Positions 7,775-15,764 of a stretch of 64,000 bases of DNA are shown here, piece by piece (position 1 is the first letter of the stretch; every line of letters starts with the position of its first letter). The notes under the pieces were generated by a model. That model did no database searches, was not told the DNA's origin, and was given only the letters and a program-made list of their open reading frames with translations. Origin of the DNA: Desemzia sp045528445 (GTDB lineage Bacteria > Bacillota > Bacilli > Lactobacillales > Carnobacteriaceae). The translations under genes and the position numbers were made by a program. Location: NCBI RefSeq assembly GCF_045528445.1, contig NZ_JBGQQU010000013.1, forward strand, positions 5,608 to 69,607. Direction: 5' to 3'.

Positions 7775-9274
7775 CTATTCTTCTAATAGAACAGTATCTA
7801 CTTTTCTGATTACATCAATAGCCAACTTAAGATCTCGCAAATTTTGTTCTGTAGGGATATTTTGGATGCAAAACACTTTTTTATCTAAAAGATAGTCAAT
7901 AGAAGTGGTAGAAATCAAGATATCATAGTCCATATTTTTTAACAGCTTTAATGATAATCTAGGTTCCATATAAAGTTCTGAAACAACATCACCGCCATAT
8001 TGAATGTTGATAAGGTCACGCAACATTTTTGCATGTTCTAAATCATACGTACTAATAATCAGTAATTTGGCTTTTCTGCGTTGCTTGTGTAACGCAACGA
8101 GTAAATTATTCCAGTGGATGACTAGGGTATATATTAATTCATCTATTGAATGACGACTGAAAATCAAATCCATTTCCTGTTGGTAATGACGAATCTGCTT
8201 TGTTGCTGAATGAATAAAAGTTGGAACATCTTTTTCAAGTGAACGGACAAAATATTCTTTTTGATCAAAAAGAATATAAGGTGTTTTTCGTATATGTTTA
8301 TTTGGCCTCGAAACAATCTTCGAAAGGTTATAAAGATCAAGCAGAAGATGTTCTTTATTGGGGATGGGTACTTTAAATTGGTTGGAGAGGCTATCTAACA
8401 TATCTGATAGTAGAGCGATTGACTTTTTTAACACTGGATCTGTTTCTGCTTCTTTGATGAGCTGGTCATATGTAAAAGCAAAACTATTCGTCAAAAATAC
8501 AGCAAAAACTTGTTCAATAAACTCCGGCTGAAAAGAAATGTTCATTATATTTTCAAGAGGCTTCAAAATAAAACGAAATTTTGTTAAATCAGGGATATAT
8601 TTTGCCAAGTTATTTGGTTTTATATCCATATAGTGTCCCTTTTGCGTTCGAATCAAACTAACAGCGATCCAGTGTTTTACACGTTCAAAATCTGAAAAAT
8701 TCAAGGGAGTATGGATGAATTTAGCTGAGAGCACTATGAAATTCTCGAATATTTTTCTATCCATAGTAGGGTATGGCCAGTCAACATGAGTGCATTTCTC
8801 CATAAAATAGGAAATATAAAATGAACGTATAGTGGATTCTGGCCCCTCTAACCGGCAAGGATTCGTTAGGATTTTAAGGGGATAATCTTCAAACACGAGA
8901 TTGATTTTTTTGATTGTCCTGGCTAGTGTAGAAGAACTGATGTATAAGAATTCAGCCATTTCATCAAGAGATTTTGTCTCATCATGAAATAAACTTTCAA
9001 GAAATAAAAAATGAGTACTCTCTTTTAAGATGAGACGATAAACCATTTCAATACTCATATTTGTAGGTAAAAATAAGCAAACCCCTCTGTAAGAAGTTTG
9101 AAGATAGTCTTTAGCTAACAATTCTTTTAAAGAGAGCACATCTTGTTTGAGTGTTTTCTCAGAGCAATGCAACGTCTTAGCAAGAACGGGGATCGGCATC
9201 CAATCTTCATTAGCATAAAGGGTTTCGAAAAGCTTCAGTTTTCGTTCTTCATATTTTTCTAAAATTTCACGCAT
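7775..9274 (-). CDS. Mga-family transcriptional regulator
   Basis: A 499-residue regulator of the Mga/AtxA type. The N-terminal winged helix-turn-helix (about residues 15-70) is followed by a second HTH around the MAEFLYISSSTLARTIKKIN segment. Two helical PRD-like regions follow, then an EIIB-like alpha/beta C-terminus (KAKLLIISTYDLEHAKML, YDILISTTSIDYLL). In this family PTS-dependent His phosphorylation of the PRDs adjusts activity; the specific histidines were not assigned. The start is the ATG preceded by GGAGGG; a TTG 51 bp upstream is open but lacks a ribosome site. Its target is not evident: neighbours are a gene-poor region on one side and an acetyltransferase on the other. It may act elsewhere on carbohydrate or surface genes. 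Confidence 0.85.
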   Translation of the reverse strand: MREILEKYEERKLKLFETLYANEDWMPIPVLAKTLHCSEKTLKQDVLSLKELLAKDYLQTSYRGVCLFLPTNMSIEMVYRLILKESTHFLFLESLFHDETKSLDEMAEFLYISSSTLARTIKKINLVFEDYPLKILTNPCRLEGPESTIRSFYISYFMEKCTHVDWPYPTMDRKIFENFIVLSAKFIHTPLNFSDFERVKHWIAVSLIRTQKGHYMDIKPNNLAKYIPDLTKFRFILKPLENIMNISFQPEFIEQVFAVFLTNSFAFTYDQLIKEAETDPVLKKSIALLSDMLDSLSNQFKVPIPNKEHLLLDLYNLSKIVSRPNKHIRKTPYILFDQKEYFVRSLEKDVPTFIHSATKQIRHYQQEMDLIFSRHSIDELIYTLVIHWNNLLVALHKQRRKAKLLIISTYDLEHAKMLRDLINIQYGGDVVSELYMEPRLSLKLLKNMDYDILISTTSIDYLLDKKVFCIQNIPTEQNLRDLKLAIDVIRKVDTVLLEE

Positions 9275-9392
9275 GGGTATCCCTCCAAAGTTGTCGCTTA
9301 CTATTGAAGATGCAGGTTGAATCAATGAGTCATTTATTATACCATTTGTTTTTATTTTTAATTACTGTATAAAAGAAACTAAGAAGATTAAA

Positions 9393-9441
9393 AAAATAGG
9401 AACGGTTCAAGTCAGCATCTTTTGGATATATCGTCTTGAAC
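9393..9441 (-). terminator. possible terminator of the acetyltransferase gene
   Basis: On the minus strand a 7-bp GTTCAAG/CTTGAAC stem with a long loop is followed within about 7 nt by TATTTTTTT. The stem is short, so the call is weak. Confidence 0.4.
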
Positions 9442-9452
9442 GAGTAATTTTT

Positions 9453-10211
9453 TTATTGAGGCGCAGAGAATTCTTTTAAGGCACCTACTTGATAACTTAA
9501 ATAAGTATAATTTTGTTTTACATACATATCTTTTGGAGTATCTTCCGCGTCAGCAACTAAAATAACCGTCCGGGATCCTGCCATGTCCATGACAAAATGT
9601 TGGATTTCTGTGCCGATGCCTTGACGTTGGTAGTCCTCTAACACAAAAAAGTTATCTATTTCTACAGTATCTTCCCCTAACAGCAAATCAACTCCGCCAA
9701 CAGCTTGCTGACCTAGATAGGCGATGACTTGCTGCACCTTTGGATCATCAAAATCTTGTTCATAGAGTTCTTGTTTTTGACGAGCAAAGGTTTCACTGAT
9801 TTGAATATCTTGAGTGCGATTGAGCTGCTTGAACACTTCTAGAGTATCTTCTGTAACAAGTCCAACAGTAACAGCAGAGTTTCTTTTTGTAGCTAAGAAA
9901 TCTTTCGGATCGATAGCGTATAATTCTAAAATTTCTATTCCGTAACCATTACTGGATAGGTAATCAATAATGGGCTCTGTAAATCCATAGTCTTCTGGCC
10001 AATAGAATTTCACATGGTCCATTTTCATATCTTCATGGAATTCCAACAGTATTTTTTCAATTAATCGGAATTCTTCTAAAGTGGGCTGGTACTTTAAACG
10101 CATAAAATTATAATCATACATGAATAGTGCATCGTGATTGTGGTACAGCTTATAAAATTCATTTTCTTCAATTAACGTTGTTTTTGAAGTGATGTTATCA
10201 AAAGTAATCAT
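9453..10211 (-). CDS. GNAT-family N-acetyltransferase
   Basis: A 252-residue protein whose C-terminal ~110 residues form a GNAT fold. IDNFFVLEDYQRQGIGTEI contains the acetyl-CoA pyrophosphate-binding QxxGIG motif, and YVKQNYTYLSYQVG is the closing strand. The N-terminal half (about residues 1-120) is a second alpha/beta region with no recognised motif; it may be a degenerate GNAT repeat. An AGGG ribosome site precedes the ATG. It stands alone on the minus strand between the Mga-like gene and a divergent gene. The acceptor substrate cannot be told from sequence. Confidence 0.85.
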   Translation of the reverse strand: MITFDNITSKTTLIEENEFYKLYHNHDALFMYDYNFMRLKYQPTLEEFRLIEKILLEFHEDMKMDHVKFYWPEDYGFTEPIIDYLSSNGYGIEILELYAIDPKDFLATKRNSAVTVGLVTEDTLEVFKQLNRTQDIQISETFARQKQELYEQDFDDPKVQQVIAYLGQQAVGGVDLLLGEDTVEIDNFFVLEDYQRQGIGTEIQHFVMDMAGSRTVILVADAEDTPKDMYVKQNYTYLSYQVGALKEFSAPQ

Positions 10212-10298
10212 AGTAGACCCTCATCCATTTATATTTTGTTATGTTTAGTATACCGCCACATGAGAAGTAGATAAAGACATAATTAGACGGCACAAAAA

Positions 10299-10325
10299 AA
10301 TAAAGACGAATTAACCGTCTTTATT
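10299..10325 (-). terminator. terminator of a decayed minus-strand gene
   Basis: AATAAAGACG (10299-10308) pairs perfectly with CGTCTTTATT (10316-10325). Read on the minus strand, the hairpin is followed by a T-rich run (TATTTTTTT), as expected just after the stop of the remnant at 10345. Confidence 0.65.
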
Positions 10326-10344
10326 CAATCAATAAAAAAAAGAT

Positions 10345-10520
10345 TTATTGTGGATTAGTTGCTGCATCGATAACTTCTTGTGGAATTGTCATATCGTTCG
10401 TTTCATTCAATTACCGTATTCATGCTCAATGTTCATCACTGAATCATGACCTTCTTGAACGCCGGATAAATGACTGTTCAATTCTTCAATAATTGAAGTC
10501 TTTCCTTAACAGAAACAAAA
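10345..10520 (-). pseudogene. frameshifted remnant of a small unknown gene
   Basis: Read on the minus strand, one frame gives TSIIEELNSHLSGVQEG and VMNIEHEYGN. A +1 shift near 10410 then continues as ETNDMTIPQEVIDAATNPQ and a stop, right before a terminator. A further shift seems to lie near 10505. The pieces read like the C-terminal end of one small acidic protein. No start codon or ribosome site remains. I do not recognise the family. The remnant occupies most of the 380-bp gap between the acetyltransferase and the phosphodiesterase. Confidence 0.35.
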
Positions 10521-10590
10521 TAATTAGTCGCTTTCTTTAATAGAGAAGCTTATGGCATAATATAAGAAAACAGGTTAGTGGAGGGAAAAT

Positions 10591-11892
10591 ATGAAGAAAC
10601 AACGAATGTACATCATTTCTTTAGATGCTTTTGGTGCAAATGACTTAACATACGCTAGAACATTGCCTAATTTTAAAATGCTGTTGGAAAGAAGCGCACT
10701 AGTGGAGAAAGTAGAAACGGTGTACCCTTCTTTAACTTATATGGCTCATACATCAATTATGACGGGAGTTTATCCCAATAAACATGGGATTACGAATAAT
10801 ACATATGTGCAACCTGGTCGTAAGTCTCCAGATTGGCACTGGTACGCAAAAGATATTCAAGTTCCAACCCTTTTTGATGCAGCACACGAAAAAGGTTATA
10901 AGACAGCCAGTTTTCTTTGGCCAGTAACAGGAAGAAGCAAATCGATCGATTACAATTTAACGGAGATTTTTCCGAATCGTCCTTGGCAGAATCAAGTCTT
11001 GGTCTCTCTCTATTCTTCTACGCCCAAATTTATTTTCGAGTTGGAGCGGAAATTTGGTCGGTTGAGAAACGGGATTCAGCAACCAGAACTGGATGAATTC
11101 TTAACTGCCAGTATACTAGAGACTATCGACACAAAGAACCCTGATTTAATGGCGATCCATTATGTTGAATTAGACAGCATGCGCCATCATTTCGGCGTAC
11201 ATTCCCCTGAAGCACAACAAGCGATTCGGAATATGGATAAGCATTTAGGGCAGATCATTGAAGTGATGAAGCGAAAAGATATTTTTGAAGAGACCGTCAT
11301 AGCGATTTTAGGAGACCACTATCAGATAGACACCCATACAGTGATTCATTTAAACAGCTATTTCCAACAATTAGGTTGGATCAAGACGGGAGAAAAGAAA
11401 CAGCTTCTCGATTGGGAGGTTATGGCTAAAGGAGCAGATGGAGCGACTTACATTTATACAAAACCAGGAACCGATTTAGAAAAAGTTAGTCAAGCACTTG
11501 AAGAGTTTCCAAAGGGAATCGAAACGATCTACACTCAAGCGCAAGCTGATCAATTGGGTGCCGACGGATCTTGCAGTTTTTTAGTCGAAGCCGAAAGAGG
11601 GTACTATTTTGTAGACGATCTGGGATCTTTAATTGAACCAACGGAAGGCAGCGACTACCATAGAGCAACACATGGGTTTTCACCTACTAAAGAGAGTTAT
11701 GAAACCATGTTGTTTCTTTCAGGACCAGGAATCGATTCAACAGCACTAGTGCCATTTGCACGTTTAGTGGATGAAGGTCCTACTTTCTTATATGCGATGG
11801 GATATGAATTCAATCATCCTACAGATGGAAGAATATTAACTGAGTTGTTTCTAGAAGGGAAAGGGGAGGTTAATCGTGCAAGAAACCAGTAA
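10591..11892 (+). CDS. alkaline phosphatase-superfamily phosphodiesterase (NPP type)
   Basis: A 433-residue member of the alkaline phosphatase superfamily, closest to nucleotide pyrophosphatase/phosphodiesterases. The first metal-binding Asp is in YIISLDAFG. The nucleophilic Thr is expected in TVYPSLTYMAHTSIMTG, followed by VYPNKHGITNN. Further metal ligands are in HYVELDSMRHHFG, AILGDHYQI and RATHGFSP. No signal peptide is visible, so it is probably cytoplasmic. An AGTGGAGGG ribosome site precedes the ATG. The next gene, an MFS transporter, overlaps by 17 bp, which suggests that the two work together, perhaps taking up and cleaving a phosphodiester or phosphonate compound. The substrate is not known. 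Confidence 0.87.
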   Translation: MKKQRMYIISLDAFGANDLTYARTLPNFKMLLERSALVEKVETVYPSLTYMAHTSIMTGVYPNKHGITNNTYVQPGRKSPDWHWYAKDIQVPTLFDAAHEKGYKTASFLWPVTGRSKSIDYNLTEIFPNRPWQNQVLVSLYSSTPKFIFELERKFGRLRNGIQQPELDEFLTASILETIDTKNPDLMAIHYVELDSMRHHFGVHSPEAQQAIRNMDKHLGQIIEVMKRKDIFEETVIAILGDHYQIDTHTVIHLNSYFQQLGWIKTGEKKQLLDWEVMAKGADGATYIYTKPGTDLEKVSQALEEFPKGIETIYTQAQADQLGADGSCSFLVEAERGYYFVDDLGSLIEPTEGSDYHRATHGFSPTKESYETMLFLSGPGIDSTALVPFARLVDEGPTFLYAMGYEFNHPTDGRILTELFLEGKGEVNRARNQ

Positions 11893-13141
11893 GAAGTTTA
11901 CGTTTACTAAGCCGGAAAAAAGCTGGATTATGCAGGACTGGGCAAATTCTGTTTATTCAATTATGGTCACAACAGCCGTTTTTCCTTTGTACTATAAAGC
12001 TATTGCGGAGGGAGCAGGTGTTTCAGAAGCTGATTCAACCGCTTATTTAGGTTATGCGAACGCCATTGCTACACTGATTGTCTCCCTTTTATCGCCTATT
12101 TTGGGGGCGCTGGCAGACTATAAAGGGTTTCGGAATCCTTTATTTACTTTTGGGACATTGTTGGGGATTCTATCCACATTAGGTTTTGTCTTTGCTCCAG
12201 AAGGTCAGTGGGGAGTGCTGCTCGTATTGTATGCTGTTTCTTCTATTGGTTTCAGTGCAGCAAATATTTTTTATGATGCTTCTATTATGGATGCTACCAC
12301 ATTAAATCGAATGGATCGAGTGAGTAGTGCAGGGTTTGGTTTTGGTTATATAGGTAGTTCGATTCCCTTTATTGTATTTATTCTATTCCAATTGACCGGC
12401 ATATTACCGATTTCTCAAACAGCATTGATAAAAGGCGGATTTTTTATGACAGCTGTGTGGTGGTTTATGTTCACGATTCCGTATTGGAAAAATGTGGAGC
12501 AAAAACATTATATTGAAAGACAGCCTCATGTGGTGCGCAATAGTTTTAAACGACTATGGGACACATTTAAAAATATCAAAGAATATAAAAATGCTTTTCT
12601 ATTTTTACTGGCTTATTTCTTTTATATCGACGGTGTAGGGACTATCATTAAAATGGCTACTGCAGTGGGTGCGGATATAGGGATTGCGGGTAATTCTTTG
12701 ATTGTTATTTTATTGGTCGTTCAAATTGTAGCCTTTCCATTTTCAATCATATATGGAAGGCTGTCTAAAATATTGGGAAATAAAAAAATGCTTTATGTTG
12801 GGATTGCCACCTACATCTTTATTTGTATTTTTGCTTTAACATTAGATTCGTTAACTAAATTCATCATCCTGGCTGTTCTAGTTGGAACGGCTCAAGGTGG
12901 GGTACAAGCTCTAAGTCGTTCTATGTTTGGACAATTGATTCCAGGAGAAAAATCAAATGAATTTTTCGGTTTCTACAATATTTTCGGCAAATTCGCTGCA
13001 GTTATGGGGCCTTTCCTGATGGGGATAATCACCCAACATACGGGCAATTCTTTAAATGGTGTTTTTGCATTGATCATTCTCTTTATTATTGGAGGAGTAC
13101 TGCTGTACTTTGTAAAAGATCCAAGAATCGCCCAAGAATAA
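11876..13141 (+). CDS. MFS transporter, UMF1/Atg22-like family
   Basis: A 421-residue integral membrane protein with about 12 hydrophobic segments. The N-terminal signature KKFTFTKPEKSWIMQDWANSVYS and LSPILGALADYKGFR (the MFS loop between helices 2 and 3) are typical of the UMF1 family. QALSRSMFGQLIP is the usual second-half element. The start is GTG with a GGGGAGG ribosome site, inside the end of the phosphodiesterase gene. The substrate is unknown; the coupling to a phosphodiesterase hints at a small phosphorylated compound or its product. Confidence 0.88.
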   Translation: MQETSKKFTFTKPEKSWIMQDWANSVYSIMVTTAVFPLYYKAIAEGAGVSEADSTAYLGYANAIATLIVSLLSPILGALADYKGFRNPLFTFGTLLGILSTLGFVFAPEGQWGVLLVLYAVSSIGFSAANIFYDASIMDATTLNRMDRVSSAGFGFGYIGSSIPFIVFILFQLTGILPISQTALIKGGFFMTAVWWFMFTIPYWKNVEQKHYIERQPHVVRNSFKRLWDTFKNIKEYKNAFLFLLAYFFYIDGVGTIIKMATAVGADIGIAGNSLIVILLVVQIVAFPFSIIYGRLSKILGNKKMLYVGIATYIFICIFALTLDSLTKFIILAVLVGTAQGGVQALSRSMFGQLIPGEKSNEFFGFYNIFGKFAAVMGPFLMGIITQHTGNSLNGVFALIILFIIGGVLLYFVKDPRIAQE

Positions 13142-13174
13142 AAGTACATGATAAACGTCTTTTCATTTATTGAC

Positions 13175-13230
13175 ACAATAGCCACTCAAAAGTTAGGTGT
13201 TTTTCACCTAATATTTGAGTGGCTGTTGTG
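13175..13230 (+). terminator. long hairpin after the MFS gene
   Basis: ACAATAGCCACTCAAA pairs with TTTGAGTGGCTGTTGT, and an inner TTAGGTG/CACCTAA helix encloses TTTT, giving a nearly continuous stem of over 20 bp. It lacks a U tract on either strand, so it may be a processing or transcript-stabilising hairpin rather than a classic terminator. Confidence 0.55.
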
Positions 13231-13261
13231 GTAGTATGGGCTGACTTTTGCAGCGCGTCTA

Positions 13262-13298
13262 AAAAAAGTGCAAGGACGATTTATCCCCGCACTTTTGT
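13262..13298 (-). terminator. terminator of spx
   Basis: AAAGTGC/GCACTTT arms enclose a GG...CC inner pair and loop. On the minus strand it ends in TTTTTTT directly downstream of the spx stop codon. Confidence 0.75.
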
Positions 13299-13706
13299 TT
13301 AATTTGCTTCTAAAGCTAATTCTTGTTGTATGCGTTGGAATTCTACTTTACGGACGTCTCTTGGTAAGAAACAACGGATCTCATCTGAATTGTATCCCAC
13401 CTGAAGTCGTCTTTCATCAGTTAAAATAGGTCTTCGTATAAGTTCCGGATTTTTATGTATCAAATCCAAAAGACATTCCAGCGACAATTCCTCAATATCA
13501 ACCGTTAAATTTTGATAAGCATGGGAACGATAAGAAATAATTTCTTCTGTTCCTTCTTCGGTTAATCTTAAAATATTTTTTAATTCATCAATAGAAAGCG
13601 GACTGGCAATAATGTTTTTTTCAATATATGGAAGATGTTGTTCATCTAACCATGCTTTTGCTTTTCTACATGAAGTACAACTTGGGGTAACATAAAGATT
13701 AATCAT
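13299..13706 (-). CDS. spx: Spx-family transcriptional regulator
   Basis: A 135-residue ArsC-fold protein that binds the RNA polymerase alpha C-terminal domain and redirects transcription in thiol and disulfide stress. The redox switch CTSC is at residues 10-13, followed by RKAKAWLDEQ. The segments PLSIDELKNILRLTEEGTEE, LIRRPIL and RLQVGYNSDEIRCFLPRDVR are all close to Bacillus Spx. The C-terminus ends in LEAN rather than the Bacillus LAN, so ClpXP recognition may differ. The gene is monocistronic with its own terminator. Lactobacillales often have several Spx paralogues, so this may be one of two. Confidence 0.92.
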   Translation of the reverse strand: MINLYVTPSCTSCRKAKAWLDEQHLPYIEKNIIASPLSIDELKNILRLTEEGTEEIISYRSHAYQNLTVDIEELSLECLLDLIHKNPELIRRPILTDERRLQVGYNSDEIRCFLPRDVRKVEFQRIQQELALEAN

Positions 13707-13729
13707 ATTTATCTCTCCTTTTACTATGT

Positions 13730-14088
13730 AGCAATTAGGGATAAAGCGATTTCACACTTAATGATAACTAGTTTATTAGAAAAAAGCAAGAAAAACGACT
13801 TTTTTATTTATTTTTTCTCATAATGAGTGTAGAAATGTTGACTTTCGATGGTTGTATAGGTAATGAAATTAGGTGAATAGATTGTGGTTGTTAGTGGATT
13901 TAAAAAATTAAGAGAAATACGGATTTGTTCTTAAGATGATGTTCAAGGGAAAGCTAAAAGGCGGTAGGGTGTATGGGAATAATAGTGATGGTTGTGGGAT
14001 ATGTCTAAGAGAAGGATGAACAGAAAAAATCGAAGATGCAACAAAAGGTGTCTTTATAAAGGTTAAGATCATTTTATCTTATTTAATA
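13730..14088. other. gene-free intergenic region
   Basis: About 360 bp between the spx promoter side and the terminator of the next minus-strand gene. It is AT-rich with stops in the frames I read and no clear ribosome site. It should hold the spx promoter in the part near 13730-13830, but I cannot assign boxes with confidence. Confidence 0.5.
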
Positions 14089-14124
14089 CAAAAACACAAT
14101 GGGGAAATCGTCATTGTGTTTTTG
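14089..14124. terminator. bidirectional terminator
   Basis: A perfect 13-bp inverted repeat, CAAAAACACAATG (14089-14101) with its complement (14112-14124). It is A-rich on one side and T-rich on the other, placed just after the stop of the minus-strand gene at 14144. Confidence 0.82.
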
Positions 14125-14143
14125 CTGAGTTAAGAACAATTAT

Positions 14144-14689
14144 TTATTTCCAGACATCCAAGTATTTCTTTTTATATTTAGGTTCGTCAACCGATTCAAT
14201 GAGTTCAAGAGAAAGATTCTTCAAGTTTTCATCAGATTGAACAAGGTATAGTTTTTTTAAATCCTCGATAATGTCAAATCTTGTTAAGGTATAGTTCTTT
14301 TCAACAACACAATCTCTAAAACGATTAGTTAAATATTGTAAAACAAGACCCTTTTGTTCTTTACCCGCTAAAGCAATTTTCCAAATGGATTGTAGGGCAT
14401 GATGAGCAGTAACAAATTTTTCGTCATAAGTTACTTTCCACACATCAGAAAAATCTGTGAGCATACGATTTTCGGGATCACTAATGGCCAAACTAGCTAA
14501 AAACTGAGCCGCTCTGGATCTTCGATGATTGTTTTTATGCTTCAAATCACTTTTTAGATTCTCCCATACTTCGTAAGCCCAATCTACAGGTTCTTCAGTT
14601 ATTTTGAGAATAGCGTGATAAACTGACAATTGTTTTTCTTTGTCAGTAGACGATAAGTCTTTAAAGTAAGATTGAATGGTTGTATCCAT
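14144..14689 (-). CDS. HEAT-repeat-like protein, function unknown
   Basis: A 181-residue, almost wholly alpha-helical protein. Repeating helix pairs (RRSRAAQFLASLAISDPENR, KFVTAHHALQSIWKIALAG, RFDIIEDLKKLYLVQSDENL) resemble HEAT/armadillo repeats such as those in DNA-alkylation-repair-like scaffolds. No catalytic motif is visible. The start is the ATG preceded by AGGAGG; upstream in-frame sequence has no ribosome site. It is alone on its strand, with a strong terminator. A scaffold or protein-binding role is an inference from the fold only. Confidence 0.75.
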   Translation of the reverse strand: MDTTIQSYFKDLSSTDKEKQLSVYHAILKITEEPVDWAYEVWENLKSDLKHKNNHRRSRAAQFLASLAISDPENRMLTDFSDVWKVTYDEKFVTAHHALQSIWKIALAGKEQKGLVLQYLTNRFRDCVVEKNYTLTRFDIIEDLKKLYLVQSDENLKNLSLELIESVDEPKYKKKYLDVWK

Positions 14690-14884
14690 ATTTGTTTCCT
14701 CCTCATAGAGATTAGAATGGTAGAGATGTATATAGAAGATAGATAGCGTTGTTTCTTCTCTTCTGTAGGATAACATGTTTTTCTTCCAGATTGATCACTA
14801 ATTAAAAAAAGTTGATGTAATAGAATGAAAAAAGCAGAGTTGTTGTAATAGGAACCTAAAACTATAAGGAATAAGTGTATTTTT

Positions 14885-14950
14885 TTTACTTCGTTAAAAT
14901 TCGCGTTATAATGAATGCAATGAAAATAACCCTATTTCATTGCATTCATT
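14885..14950 (+). promoter_or_regulatory. promoter with an overlapping 16-bp palindrome
   Basis: TATAAT at 14907-14912 with a weak TTTACT 16 bp upstream. A perfect inverted repeat, AATGAATGCAATGAAA (14910-14925) and its complement (14935-14950), overlaps the -10 box and the start region. It could be an operator or a 5'-UTR hairpin just ahead of the ribosome site. Confidence 0.6.
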
Positions 14951-14972
14951 TAGAAGGAAAGGAAGTGTAGAG

Positions 14973-15362
14973 ATGGCGGACACAGAATCGCTCTTTGAGT
15001 ATCTTTCTTATTTTAAGGAGACCGATCAATTATTCGCAGAAGAGATTCCGCAAGAAGAAATAGAAGGGGAAGTCATCCCGGGTTTCATTAAATACGATAG
15101 CAGAATCATTGATTTTGCAAAGAAGTATAGAGACTTATCTCTAGAAAAAGGAGATTATACGGATTATATTCATGATTTTTTGGTCTCTGAGCCTTCTAGT
15201 GAAGAATGGGAAAATTTCATTGCACATGCAGACTTGGAAACCATTCAATCTTTCCTAACATATTTTATTCGAAAAGAGCATTTTAAAAACGGTAAAATGA
15301 AATGGGCTGTTGAAAATGGTGTGATGTATCAATTACTTTATCGTTTAAAAAATGTTCTTTAA
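14973..15362 (+). CDS. hypothetical protein, possibly DUF6508-like
   Basis: A 129-residue acidic, helical, soluble protein. The centre IIDFAKKYRDLSLEKGDYTD and the C-terminus KWAVENGVMYQLLYRLKNVL recall the DUF6508 family, which has no known function; this is from memory and uncertain. The start is the ATG after AAGGAAAGGAAG; an ATG 33 bp upstream falls within a palindrome and lacks a ribosome site. It is preceded by a promoter with a perfect palindrome and followed by a short gap to the phasin-like/AarF pair. Confidence 0.7.
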   Translation: MADTESLFEYLSYFKETDQLFAEEIPQEEIEGEVIPGFIKYDSRIIDFAKKYRDLSLEKGDYTDYIHDFLVSEPSSEEWENFIAHADLETIQSFLTYFIRKEHFKNGKMKWAVENGVMYQLLYRLKNVL

Positions 15363-15445
15363 AACGCTTTCTCAATTTAGTGATATAATATATCTAAAGA
15401 ATTGATTCATTAAAAAGCAGTTCAATTTGAAAGGAGAAGATAGAG

Positions 15446-15754
15446 ATGAATGATTTGAAAAAAATGATATTAGCAGGTATTGGCGGAGCTTCAATGTCTT
15501 ATGACAAAGCAGAAGAAATGGTTGAAAAATTAGCCACTAGAGGTCAGATCACTGTTGATCAAGGAAAGAAATTGAGTGAAGAATTGATTCGCAAAGGCAA
15601 AGGGAAAATGAAAGACGACACTCTTGATAAAGATGAGATACAAGCAATCTTACTTCAAATGAATGTGGCTCAACGAAAAGACATTGAAGATTTAGAGTTA
15701 AAGATTGCTGCTCTAAATGCTCAAATGGATGAATTGATAGAGAATAACAAATAG
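15446..15754 (+). CDS. phasin-like coiled-coil protein
   Basis: A 102-residue helical protein. The pattern LKKMILAGIGGASMSYDKAEEMVEKLATRGQ and the heptad-rich C-terminus (IEDLELKIAALNAQMDELIE) match the family annotated as phasin or PHA-synthesis regulator. In Firmicutes it typically lies beside an AarF/UbiB kinase. No PHA synthase is in view, so a role in PHA storage is doubtful. A regulatory or membrane-associated partner of the kinase is more likely. An AAAGGAG ribosome site precedes the ATG. The next gene begins 10 bp after the stop. Confidence 0.82.
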   Translation: MNDLKKMILAGIGGASMSYDKAEEMVEKLATRGQITVDQGKKLSEELIRKGKGKMKDDTLDKDEIQAILLQMNVAQRKDIEDLELKIAALNAQMDELIENNK

Positions 15755-15764
15755 GGGTGATTTT

